Below, piece after piece: positions 33,902 through 44,779 of a stretch of DNA of 64,000 nucleotides. Below the pieces are notes generated by a model. It had not been told where the DNA came from and ran no database searches. It saw nothing but the letters and a program-made list of their open reading frames with translations. The stretch spans positions 558,001-622,000 of the forward strand of contig NC_132996.1 in the NCBI RefSeq assembly GCF_048564905.1. The letters run 5' to 3'. Numbering within the stretch: position 1 is the stretch's first letter; every line of letters begins with the position of its first letter. This DNA is from Vicugna pacos (Eukaryota > Chordata > Mammalia > Artiodactyla > Camelidae). Position numbers and translations under genes: made by a program.

Positions 33902-34203
33902 GCTGTCCAATAGAGTAGCCACAGCTACTGATTTTAGTAGTGCTGGGGAGGAGGCCGGTCTGAGCTGAGATGTGCTGTAAGTCAAATGCACATCAGACGC
34001 TGAAACTTGTCTAGTAAAAAGAATATAAACTATCTTGTTACTTTCTATATTGATTACACGTCAAAATGATAGTATTTTACATACAGTAGAATAAGTAAGG
34101 TCTGTTCTTAAAATCAGTTACTTGGTTTTTTTTTGTTACATTTTAAACGTGGCAACTGGGAAACGTTATTTACATGACTCTCATTTCATTCCTGTTGGAC
34201 AGC
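33902..34203. mobile_element. Nearly complete non-autonomous hAT-type element
   Basis: Perfect 9-bp terminal inverted repeats, GCTGTCCAA at 33902-33910 and TTGGACAGC at 34195-34203, bound about 300 bases. The interior (TGAGATGTGCTGTAAGT; CTATATTGATTACACGTCAA) matches the common mammalian short hAT element whose ends read CTGTCCAATA. It is too short to encode a transposase. It lies in intron 2 of the TRAPPC9-like pseudogene, about 240 bases after the exon. Confidence 0.75.
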
Positions 34204-37200
34204 CTGTCCTGGGACAGTTTCATCCCTTTGCTTATAAATGAGACTCTGAATCCCGAGACGCAGAACGAGGTGCTGGTTGAGCTCAGGGTGGAGCCGATGT
34301 CTCCTGCCTCCCAGGCCCAGCACCAGCACGGCTCAGGCCCTCTCCCCTGCCTGACAGCCACCATGCCAAGTTAGGACATCAGAAACACTGCCAGGGGCTT
34401 CCGAATTAGCTCCTTACGCAGGGAAAGGCGTGTCACGGTGTATGGGACACAGCAGGGAAAAATTCGTCCTCACTTTGTCCCTGTGATTAGGTCAAAGGCC
34501 CCACTCTGCCTTGGAAGTGCAGACGATCACTTCTGGGCTGCCTAACCCCTCACCCTCTACTATGTTTCCCTGTGTATCTTTCAAGCTGTCCCTCGGGCAG
34601 AAGAGGGTGAGACGTCTTTGCCGAGAGGTGGTCCCCCTTTACTGGGGAGAGTGAGGTGAGCTGTGTCCCCCCGGCCTACGGCCTCGGGCCTTGAGTCTGG
34701 AGAGCGCTCATGGCGGTCCCACAGGTGACGGTCGGAGGACATGGCACGTGCTGCCGGGCCCACTGTGCAGGAGGGGCTCTGTGATTCTCTGTGATTCTAA
34801 GGTCAGATTCTACTTTCTTGTTGTTGGTAAGATGGAGGAGAAGATGCCAGAGAATTGATAAAAAGAAAATCCACACCAGTCCTGTGAATGACAGACACAG
34901 GGGATCCGTGTCCCACCTGCGTGTGGTGCCTGGCAGGCTCTGGAATAATTTTCACTTCCTCCCCGGACATTCCTCTATGGCTTAAGGAAGGGGAGAGGCA
35001 TGTCGTGGCCATGATCTGTACTTGTCCTCACAGGGCCCTGTGATCTACATGCCCACACTACACTTCTGCTCCTTGGAGATGAGGTGTCAGGTTTAGGAAA
35101 CTGGGCACTGCTGAGGGCATAGCTGCCAGAACCGTGCTACACCAAGACTGGCTCCGTTCACCTCACCTGTCACCTCCTGTTGAGTCCTAAGGCGTCATTC
35201 AAGGTAGGTGCATCGGTGCAATGAAAGCAGGGACCTCCTTCACCCCCTGGACAGACTGGTGGGTGATCAGTGGAAGCCTGGAGCCCTGCCCCAGCCCCAC
35301 GCCAGTGCCTCCTATTTTGTCATAGGAGGCACTGGTGACATTTTTGCTCAGCAACTGCTTGGCTCTGATTCTGCAGAGCCAACAGAGAATGCCAGCTTGT
35401 TTTTGCCTTTTGAAGTCTGCCCTTGGGATTTGGCGGAGTAGCTGGATGTGTGCTTAGCCCATAGTGGTTGACACTGTCACCATTGTTTACCCAGAACCTC
35501 GTGTACCAGGCATGGCTGCCGGCATCAAAATACAGCAGCACATTAAACCTCCCTCCTGGTGGGTCTGTCTGTTCTGGTACCATAAGGGCTCAGCCAGCAT
35601 CTGAACGTCAGTGAGATAACGTGGCCAGTGAGCTCGGGTCAAGCACGTTCTCCTCCAGTGACTTTTACTCCATTGTTGCTTTTACTATTACACAGTCATT
35701 AATTTTTTAAACAATGCTTTGGTTCAGGAGCAGAACCTAATTCTCCCCTGTTCCTCTTGGTGGGAGTGAGTAAAGTTGTCCAGCTTGAAATGCGACCACA
35801 TTTTGTAGCTCAAAAGCTGTCTACACGCATCTAGGTGAAGTTTTGGTTTGGGGCGCTGACCACGTTGGGGTCCCCCGGCAGCATCGCTCCCCTCAGGCCC
35901 CTGCCTTCCCTGGATCAGGAGGTGAGGGTGGGTCTCACCGTCCCCGCGTCCCTGTCCTCATCACACTCACGTAATTTCTTGTAAATGCTGTCAAATTCAT
36001 TTTTGTTCTCGTGTGTTTCTAATTTTGGCTGTTCCTCTATTCCTTTTTCTATTTTCCTTTATCCCTTATACCACCCCGTGAGCATGTTGTTCGGTCTGAA
36101 AATGTGGGCTGTGCACACCCTGCATTGGAATAGCCAGATCGCCCTCTGTGCCGTCTCCATCGCTATAAAAAGCAAAAACTTAACAGTTGCCATGATTCGT
36201 ATATTATCCTAGTCATCTTATTTTCTACTTTTTTGGAATTTTTGCTATGTTAGCACATCACCCACTGGAGTTTGATATCTGTTAAAGTCCTTGCTTTGAG
36301 GAACCTGTTAGTTCGTCCTTATATTTGGTAACAAATGCTCTCTTACTAATTTTGTTTATTTGTTTTGAAGAAGTGAGATGCGAATTGATTTAGGCGGCTG
36401 CTGAGGGATTTTTTTCATGGAGTATTTAAACTTGGAAAGTCAAAATCTGCAGCACCTTGCTTGATTCTGGCTTTTACACAAACGTGCTCGGCACACGGTT
36501 CCTGGCTGTCGCTGTGTGACGTGCGTGACGGCGCTTCCTGGCCGGCGGTCACTGGTGAGGAAGTGGCCGGCTCGGGGGTGAGCAGCTGCAGGGGACGCTG
36601 TTGGAGGAAGCAGTCACCGGTTTTTTGTTTTTTGGTTTTTTTTTTTGCATTCACCTTCCCAGTGCCATTTACTTTACTTTGCATTCATAGAGGGGCAGGC
36701 GCGGGCCTAAAACCATGCCACTCTTTTGTTCCCTTTATGAGGCTGGTTTTTCTAAGTATCAGGAAAACATTGCCTTGTCCTAAGGAGCTGGTTCACTTGG
36801 ATCTGGTGGACACAGGGACCCCTAAATGGGACCATAGCTTCCTCTCTGCTTCAGCCAGTGGGCATTCAGAGCCGGGTCTGTGGTTTGCCTCAGAAGCCGT
36901 GCAGGCCTCCCTGCACCGGCCTTTACTTTTACCCCTTTTTGGCAGTAAATAGCTGACTCTGTGTCTGTTGCAGCTGATGTCCACCACTGACGGCCGTGTG
37001 GTTATTTTGCGGTAGTGAGTCTCCAACACCCCTGTCAGCCGTGAAGGGACCTTGCATTCTCACCCCGACCCTGGTTCATCTCACCCAGGGAAAGGGCTTG
37101 GCCACCACCGTCATGCTGGACATGAGGCCTTGTTTCTCCTTTCATGCTCTGGTCCAAATGTGGACACTTCATCCTTCACTGACTTGGTCTCGCTTGAGAC

Positions 37201-38700
37201 AGTCCAGACTTTCTGAAAGAGTCCATCACATTCTGGGGGGGAACAGAACAGAAGTAAGAGTCGCAAGTAGGAGTCTAGGCTGTCTGGGTTGGCAAATGCA
37301 GGCTGGGATCTGTGATGGCCGGTCTGTGCCCTGGAAACTGGCCTTTCCCGTGGCTCCCGAGAGAAAAGGGGTTGGAGCGAGAACAGACTTGCCTGGGTTC
37401 CTACCATCCTCATCTGCTCACTGACAGGAGTGTCAGCTAACTAGGAGCTCCCCCAGACCTCGGGCCCTTCAAACCTCAGATCACGGGAGATCCTTGAGTC
37501 CCTTCTTCTGGTCCTTCTTTGTGAGAATCCAGTGCCTTCTGAGGTGGCTGGCAGCAGGAGATGCCTCCCCCTCCAGGGAACTCCCTTCGGAGGACTGTGA
37601 CTCAGTGCACCTTGCTGTGAGCTTGTGGGTTTCCATCGTGCTCCCTGCAGAACCAGACTTGAGACTGGCTTAGCGACAGAAATAACAAGACTGATTCCAG
37701 GGCAGGGCCAGGTGGAGGGAACAGTGGAAATTGAATGTGACCTCAAACACCTAGGTGGGTGCTGGGGCTGTTACTAAAATGGGGAGCCTGGGAGGTACCT
37801 GCCAGGAATCGAAGTCTAGAGTAAATGGTGGACATAAGGCCTTTTTTTTTGACATATGGCATTTTTAAGATGCCATTTGTCATCCAAGTTAGGACTTCCA
37901 AGAGGCACTCGTGTCTATGAGCCTGGGGCTCAGGTGAAGGAGCCGGACTAGAGATACACATTGGGATTCGTCATTCTTAGCTGGTGTTCACAGCCGTGCA
38001 AGTGGATCAGCTCATCTCAAGAGGTGCAGACTGTGTCTGAGGGGGGGCAGGGCTGTGCCTGGTTTGGAGGAAAGCCCGGACCATGCAGCTTTGGTGTGTC
38101 AGTCAGCGGCGTTTGTGATTTTCAGAGCAATGGCATTTATCCTTAAGGTTCTGGGGGGTGGGCAGGGCCACACAGGAAGAAATCTGAAGAGAGGGTTTTG
38201 GCCACGTGTGCGCGTCTTGGGACGATCCAGAGGCTGCAGGGTCCAGAAGGGGAAACTCCTCAGAAGCTGGAGTCGGAGTGGGGAGTTGGGAGAATGTAGT
38301 CACACTCTCCTGTGATGAAGGGAGGGAGGCCTAGGGAGTCCGCACCCTAGCGGACTCTCTTTCCCACGAACAAAAGGCAATCAGACAGAAGATTTGAGGT
38401 AAGAAGGGATGGGCGTTGGGAGAGGAGCCAACCTGGAGAACGGTGGTTGAACAATTCTTGAATAGTCTCCCTGAAACATAGAGTTAAAAAAACCCAGACT
38501 CTTAAGAATATTGATAGTGACTGGGGAGGAGGCAGTTGTTTTTCTGACCTCCTAAGGGTAAGGTATGTATCCGGGGATATACAGAAGAATCGGGCAGTCT
38601 GTTCCTGGGGCTTCACCCTTACCAGGGGGAACAGTGCAAGTTTAAAGGGGGAGAAGGGCAGCGGAGGGAAACTAGCCAGGTCCCGTGTCACGTACCAGTC
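34204..38700. other. Intron-like DNA with a perfect hairpin at 35302-35335
   Basis: Mostly unique-looking sequence in intron 2 of the pseudogene. The AT/GC balance varies, and frames of 60-160 codons occur on both strands without family features. A T-rich tract lies at about 36620-36645. Confidence 0.35.
35302..35335. repeat. Perfect 14-bp inverted repeat with 6-base loop
   Basis: Arms CCAGTGCCTCCTAT (35302-35315) and ATAGGAGGCACTGG (35322-35335) are exact reverse complements around TTTGTC. The stem can grow by a G.T and a C-G pair at the base (35300-35301 with 35336-35337). Confidence 0.85.
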
Positions 38701-38704
38701 GGCC

Positions 38705-38880
38705 GCCCTACTTGCGTGTTGCATTCACATCCATGCCTCCCAAGTGGGCGGTGGCAGCCCCGTTTTGAAGATTGGGAAGCCTCCTCAGAGGTTTAAGGAA
38801 TTGGTTCATTTAGCAGCTAGTAAATGCTGTAGCAGGATTCCAGCAGGGCCTTGTCAGACTTCAAGGGCATGTTCTCTCTA
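38705..38880 (-). mobile_element. MIR SINE, worn
   Basis: GCAGCCCCGTTTTGAAGATTGGGAAG and AGGAATTGGTTCATTTAGCAGCTAGTAAATG are a reverse MIR core (CCCCATTTTACAGATGAGGAAAC; CACAGCTAGTAAGTGG in the family). Old and diverged. Confidence 0.55.
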
Positions 38881-39915
38881 CTAATTCCGGTTGTACCTGA
38901 AATGGTGAAGTGAGTCAGTTTCGGAGCCTTTCAGAGAAAGTACGCTTTAAGTGCCTCAGGACTGTTGCACAAAGCTCAGTGTTCTTTCATGGTTCGGAAC
39001 CACCGCAGTGCTTTTTGCCCCACAGATGTAAGGTCTTACTCCTTTGACGATGGCGTGGTTGTAAATGACATACAGGTGCAAAACCACACTTAGCAGCTTC
39101 TGAAGGGAAACTCTCCTGTTCTCCCTTGATCGGCTTTCTTCCACGGGATGTAACTGTGCTGCAGCTAAGGCCTGAGCTTTCCGTATGGAGTGAGGGTTTG
39201 ATATCCAAATTTAGCATAAAACAGTCAGATGGAGAAAATCGAAGATGACAATATATTTTGGGGTTTCATTAGACAAGACATACTATCTGTTAATGGCTCA
39301 TAAAGCTAATGAAATTGAGTACAGAACATTGCATTTCTTACTTTCTACTGAGAGCTGTCTTCCAACATAAGTTTCTCTGCTTTGGAACTTCAGCTCAGCC
39401 ACTAGGGCGCCTGTCATTGTGTTGGTGTGATTGCATTTACACAGTGCATGTAATCTGGGCTTCCTTAGCCCCAAACACTCCAGTGCAGAATCATAGGCTG
39501 TAGCCATCACTTAGTTATACAAATACTTCTAAAACTATATGATACCAAAAAAAATAAATAAATAAAAATAAAGAGAGAGAGGGAGATTGCCTTTATCAAA
39601 GTTCCTTTGGATTTTAACTGCAAAGTGTTGTTGAGCAGCTCTGGTTTCCTTTGGATATGAATATATACATTTCTTTGCATGTAACTTGGATTTCAGGCTT
39701 GAACACCAAGCTCTTGTTTTCCATGAGCCACAAAAATCATAGCCAAATGACACACGTATGAAACAGTTTATTCTTTTTATCTGAGACAGAATCCTTGAAT
39801 TTGGGACTTGAGCTGCGACTTTCCTGTTTGCTCTTCCCACCCCTCTTGTCACCTCACTCCTTTTTCCCACGTGGCCTCCAAGAGGTCATGGTCTCATAGG
39901 AGCAGGTGGACAAAT
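38881..39915. other. Intron-like DNA, nothing recognised
   Basis: No exon or named repeat with confidence. A small A-rich (AAATA)n tract lies at about 39547-39575. Confidence 0.35.
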
Positions 39916-40700
39916 ACCAGTTGGTCGCCAAGCAGTGCTGCTGTAGATGGAGCCCAGCCAAGAGCTAAAGGACATCATCAGGGAGGACTTCCTGGAAGAA
40001 ATTGGCTCTACATTCAGTTCTGAGGACAGAGTAAGAGTCAGCCAGGGGAAGGAATCAAGAGGGTGACTCAGGTGGCAGGAGCAGCCCGGGTAGAGGCCTG
40101 GAGGCTTGTGGGGTGGGGACTCAGGGAGACTGCCCTGTGTGGTCCAGGGTGGTGGGTGATCCTGCTTTGAAGGACACTGGAGAGGGCCTAGGGGTGGAGG
40201 GCTTTGGAGGAGCTTGGTTTTTACTAGAACTGACACAGAAGAGGCAGTGAAGGGTGTCAGCAGGAAGTGACCCTTAGGAGAGCAGCTCTGCCTGTCCTTT
40301 TGAGTCCCACCCCTTCATTCTTTTATTCACAACACACGCAATTCTGAGTGTCTAGGGGAGAGGGGGTGGACCTACAGTAGTAAGCAAAATGTACTTGCTT
40401 CTTGAGAGCTTAGCAGTGTCAGAAGTTGACTTAGATTAAAATGTTTTATTAACACAGCAGGGCACCTAATCCAAAGTGCGGAGGTTGGAGGGAAGGAAGA
40501 CTTCCTTGACAAACAGTTAAAATGAGCCTGGAGGCTAGTGGGAAGTAGCAGCAGGTCACGGGGCCCCTGAGGTCACTGGGGACCTGGTACTGAGGTGAGG
40601 ATGGACAAGCAGGTTCGGGGGTGGGGCTAGAACTCTACCAGGGAGCCTTTGATGGGTTTGAAGTGGGGGAGATGTAATCAAATTTGTGCTTTGGGAAGGC
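39916..40700 (+). mobile_element. Ancient dispersed repeat, family name uncertain
   Basis: ATCAGGGAGGACTTCCTGGA, AAGAGTCAGCCAGGGGAAGG, GAGGCCTGGAGGCTTG and later GGGGAGATGTAATCAAATTTGTG follow the order of a repeat common in mammals (family text: GAAGGCTTCCTGGAGGAGG .. AAGGCCTGGAGGC .. GTGACATGATCAGATTTG). I cannot name it with confidence. Other sequence is interleaved. Confidence 0.45.
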
Positions 40701-40708
40701 TGCCTTGG

Positions 40709-40710
<2 letters not shown>

Positions 40711-40741
<31 letters not shown>
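40711..40741 (+). repeat. (GT)n microsatellite
   Basis: About 15 perfect TG/GT dinucleotides. Likely polymorphic in length. Confidence 0.95.
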
Positions 40742-40742
<1 letters not shown>

Positions 40743-41774
40743 CGGGGAAGAGGGGGAGAGTGTCACCAACTGGGAGGGTCATTAGAAGACCATTCACAGG
40801 CTCGGAGGCCACCAGTGGGAGAGGGGCGTCGGGGCTGCTTGGGGACCGCAGGGGCAGAGTGGATGCCGGGTTTCCTTATGTGGAGGGCTTGTTAGCGGGG
40901 TCGCTCTAGCGACACCTTGTGGCTGGAAGTAAACAGATGGAGGCCGCCAGGTGGACTTACCTCTTCTCTCCTTCCCTGCCTTGTGTGATGATCTTAGCTC
41001 TGCCAACATATGGAACAGAAGAGCTAAGTTCCAGAGTAGCCCAGGACTTTGCTGGGCTCGTTCAAGTGAGAGCAGATAGGATTTAGGCTTGTGTTGAGAT
41101 CTGTAAGTTAACTTAGCTAGAAACGTCCTGTCTTTTGGATTTTCATAGGGGTAGTAATTCTTGATAAAGATTGCTTTCTTGGTGAGAGGAATTTTAATAC
41201 AACTGATGTCTTTCTCAAAAAAATATCTTATCTTTTAAGAAATTTAATATTCAAAATAATAGGAATATTTTAAAATGATAAACTAAGGCTTTCGTGTAGT
41301 TTCTTTGGTTTCTGAGTTGATGTGTAGGTAGACCCTTTGCATTACATAATAGCACATCTTTGACAGTATTTAAAGAGCTGTTAGTGAGCGCCCCCAATTT
41401 GAAAGCATCATTAAAGCTTGCTCTGAAATAGTGAAGTCATATAGGTCTTGTTTGCAGAAGCCAGATATTTGGTTTATAATCTGCAGCATAGCTCCCTTTA
41501 TAAAATAATAATAGATTCAAAATTAACAAAGTGGAAAATAATTGATTTTTTAAAAAAAATGAAACATAAACTTTCTTGTGCTATTGTTGCAACTGGAAAT
41601 TTTGAAAAGAAAAATCCTATTGTAATATCATCTAAGTGAAATACATATATGTCTGTCACATTTGAATAGTAACTGCACAGTGGTTTTTGAAGTCAGGATC
41701 ATTCCAGCTCAGATACTGGCAGTGATGGTTGCTGGTTTTCAATGGAAGAGCCTAAATTTGCTTTCTTAGCTTTA
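40742..41774. other. Intron-like DNA, nothing recognised
   Basis: AT-rich in the right half. No exon of the TRAPPC9-like copy and no clear named repeat was found. Confidence 0.35.
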
Positions 41775-41853
41775 TTCTTTTCTTTTCTTATATTTTCTTT
41801 TCTTTTCTTTTCTTCTCTTTTCTTTTCTTTTCTCCCTCTCTTTTTTTTTTTTT
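41775..41853 (+). repeat. (TTTTC)n polypyrimidine tract
   Basis: About 80 bases that are almost purely C and T on the plus strand, built on CTTTT repeats and ending in a run of 12 or more T. It lies about 90 bases before pseudogene exon 3. Such mirror-like tracts can form triplex DNA. Confidence 0.9.
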
Positions 41854-41944
41854 TGGGTAGTGCGAGGGTTGAGTAGTGCTGTGCCAGCATGATTTGGGGG
41901 CAATTTGTGGGCAGATGTCGTGCAGCAGCAGTGAGATATTTCCA

Positions 41945-42085
41945 TGCATTTTACTTTCCGGACATCACCAGGGAACATGTGTGGTTTGTGCCTGCAGGAT
42001 GGGATGCTGCAGGACTCCCTGGTCCATCAATGTTATGTCTTGGAGCTGCTCCGGTCAGTGAATGATTTTCTGTGGCTTGGAGCTA
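41945..42085 (+). pseudogene. TRAPPC9: TRAPPC9-like pseudogene, exon 3 fragment
   Basis: The frame reads [13 protein letters not shown] and, after a diverged stretch, [14 protein letters not shown]. The parent has [13 protein letters not shown] and [14 protein letters not shown] in the same order. The left part (CCAGGGAACATGTGTGG) corresponds only loosely to the parent KRCQGRMRKHVGD region and appears to have lost bases. Similarity stops at about 42085, so the second half of the parent exon (LEGLCSASVIYHY onward) is missing or too worn to see. This is the next exon in order after 33663. Confidence 0.82.
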
Positions 42086-42439
42086 ATGTGGTCTGATGCA
42101 GATGATCAGATGTGTAACTAAAGTACTGTTACTTGAAATAAGAGAAAAGCTAGCAAAAATGTCTCTAAAATACAGGATGAGGGAGGAGAATTGGCTGAGC
42201 TGCTTACAGTGGGGAATATTCTCAGGTGACTCCCTCACTGTGTCTCCTGTCACTATCCCCCACAGCCCTGCATGGCAGTCCTACTGAAGCAACCATGCAC
42301 TTTCTCAGAAACGCGCTGAATTTCCTTGTGCCTCTGATTGTTCACTTTTTTTTTTGAAAGCACATCTTGCCCTTTGCTTAAATGCCATCCCTGCTAGCCA
42401 CCACTTACACTCATTCTTCTGGACCTCGTCCATATATAG

Positions 42440-42980
42440 CTGCTGAATGAAAGAACAAAATGTAGTATCTCCATTTAGTGGAATATTATTCAGACATAAG
42501 AGTGAATAAAACAGAAAAAATAAATAAAGGGGAATATGAAAAAAGCCATCTGCTCTGGGTAGTCCACCCTGACTGCTCAACCCGGCCTTTTCCCTTTGAA
42601 ACCCCACCCCTTATACCCCACTCTAACTATTTTTGATAGTATTTACCACCTTCTAATAAAGTTTAACATTTTCAAAAAAAAAGAGACATGCTGATACCAC
42701 TTCAACATGGGAAAGCCTTGATAACAGCACGTTAACTGAAAGGAACCAGACACAAACGGCCACATATTGTTGATTTCAGTGATCTTAGAAATGCCCAGAA
42801 TTGGCTCATGCAGTGGCAGAGAGCAGATGATGGTTGCAAGGGGCTGGGTGGAGGGGGGTTGTGGAGTGACTGCTAGTGACAGGGGTGTTCTATTGGGGTG
42901 ATGAAGTGTTCTGGAAATAGATGGTGGTGAGGGCTGCACAACCGTGAGTGTGCAGAAGACTGCTGAGCGCTGTCTCTGGG
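42440..42980 (+). mobile_element. L1 LINE 3' UTR (L1M type) split by an L2-like piece
   Basis: Sense L1 3' UTR text: CCATTTAGTGGAATATTATTC, CAAGGGGCTGGGTGGAGG, GGGGTGATGAAGTGTTCTGG and AGATGGTGGTGAGGGCTGCA. Between about 42545 and 42665 an L2-type tail (CCACCCTGACTGCTCAACCC; TATTTACCACCTTCTAATA) interrupts it. The ordering of the two insertions is not certain. Confidence 0.7.
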
Positions 42981-43589
42981 AGTGCTTGTTGTTGGGGCGG
43001 CTTTATTTTGTTCTCATCCTGTAATGTGAAGGGTCATCTTGTGCTGAGACCATTCAACTCCTGTGAGTGGTAAGGCTAAGAGACTTTGCAGAGTCATGTT
43101 TCTTTTTTCCCCCTTGCTGAGTGTAGGCAAAAATGGTTTAAGCCTGAGAAAGTGCTCCATATGCAGAAATGTCTTTCAGTTTTGGCTGGTGTAAAAATCT
43201 TGTGAGCTTTTTAATCATTTAGGACAGTCTGTAGGGGGAAACAGCCTGTGAAGCCTGGGTGAGACTTGGAAGAGCCGCGCTACCCTCCCAGACACGGGTG
43301 GGGATTTCACCCCCATTCAGGCAGTGAAGGGCCAAGACCCGTGAGAGGAGTTGACAGTCATGAATATTTATGTGTATCCGCTGCTTCATCTTGGATATTA
43401 ATTTCTAGCTGAGTCATTTTGTGGCGGCAGCCTCATCCTACATCAGGAATTTATAGTATCTGCTCTTTGAGGTGAAGAGCTGACAGACTTGATTATTTAA
43501 CAGTCTATCTTGTATTGATATCTCAGATTCCTTTGTCAATCGCAAAACAGCAGAAATACAGACGTCCTTTAATGCCGATGTGACCTGGA

Positions 43590-43690
43590 GCAGGTTTAGT
43601 TTCTGTACCTCAGTGACCTTATCTGCGTGTGGGGAAGATGATAACAGTGCTTCCCTCAGAGGGGCTGGTGAGAGGAGACTGAGAAGCACA
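43590..43690 (+). mobile_element. MIR SINE fragment
   Basis: TTTCTGTACCTCAGTGACCTTATCTGCGTGTGGGG-like text follows the MIR core in sense direction. Short and old. Confidence 0.5.
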
Positions 43691-44027
43691 AATGGAAGAC
43701 TTACACGAGATGCTCATGAATGACAAAATTTAGTGCTCTCAGCCTGGTGAGGCCTCAGGGGCAGAGATGTCAGAACAGAGCAGTCCTAGCCAGAGTTCGA
43801 TCCGCATTGGCAGGTTTTATGATCACTATCACCACTGTGGGTTATCAGGTAGTTTTAAGACTTGGTAATATGAATTCATGAATAATGTTAAAGACTAGAC
43901 AACTCAGATCCGGTTTACATAGTTCTCAAGATTTCCTGTGAGAAATGGATATTTTTTCCCCATCTTAAATCTGAGTGGATTCTCTAAAAAAATTCTGTAG
44001 TCCTCCATCTTTTTCCTTTAATTCTCC

Positions 44028-44132
44028 TTTTTTTTAAATAAAAGTTTTTAAATGGAGTTACTGGGGACTGAACTGAGGGCCTCATGCGTGCTGAGCACAT
44101 ACTCTCTCAACTGAGGTATACTCTCCCCCATA
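44028..44132 (-). mobile_element. tRNA-derived SINE, camelid Vic-1 type
   Basis: TGGAGTTACTGGGGACTGAA, GAGGGCCTCATGCGTGCTGA and CTCAACTGAGGTATACTCTC are the reverse of the Vic-1 body. More worn than the 7.9-kb copy. Confidence 0.78.
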
Positions 44133-44429
44133 ATTGTTTTAAACTTTACTTTCTTAGTATTCAGAGGTTAGAGGCCTCTAATTCTTTTTTTGGAGACTTG
44201 TCCATAAACCGGTAAATCTAAAATTAATGGACAAAATTTGGTTTATTAAAAAAATCATTAGAACTTTTATCAATCCATTCAAAAGGAAATGCTTATTGAG
44301 TTAAAATGTTTCTCCTTTATGGTGATTTCTAATTTTTGGTCTAGCTTAACTTATTAAAAGTAATCCTCATCATCATAATGACCAAGCTTGCTGTGAGTGG
44401 ACACCTACCAAAGGCTAAACTGTTTTTCT

Positions 44430-44600
44430 CATGTTTTACTTCAAAGCAGGTGTTTGACGGTAGGTATCAATGTCTCCTTTTTGCAGCTGAGGGATTGAGA
44501 GGTGGGCAGCTTGTCCCAAATCAAACGCAGCTGGCGGTGCCTAGCTCGGTGCTGGAACCCAGGCTGCACAGGATGCATTCTCAATTTCTCCTCTGATCAG
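44430..44600 (-). mobile_element. MIR SINE fragment
   Basis: TTTTTGCAGCTGAGGGATTG, GGCAGCTTGTCCCAAATCAA and CTAGCTCGGTGCTGGAACCC follow the reverse MIR body (family: ACAGATGAGGAAACTG; TTGCCCAAGGTCACA; GGATTCGAACCCAG). Confidence 0.6.
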
Positions 44601-44779
44601 CCTCCCGTTGAGTGGTTTCCCGAACTCCTGTGAGTCCATAAATGACCGATTTTGGCGATCTCAGCCTGATGAGGCCTTCAAAGGAGAGACACCAGTGAGA
44701 ATGTGAGACAGAGCGGCATAAATTAAAATTGTACATTTTCACAAATGTTGCATTCTCAGGTAATGACTTAAATAGTTTA

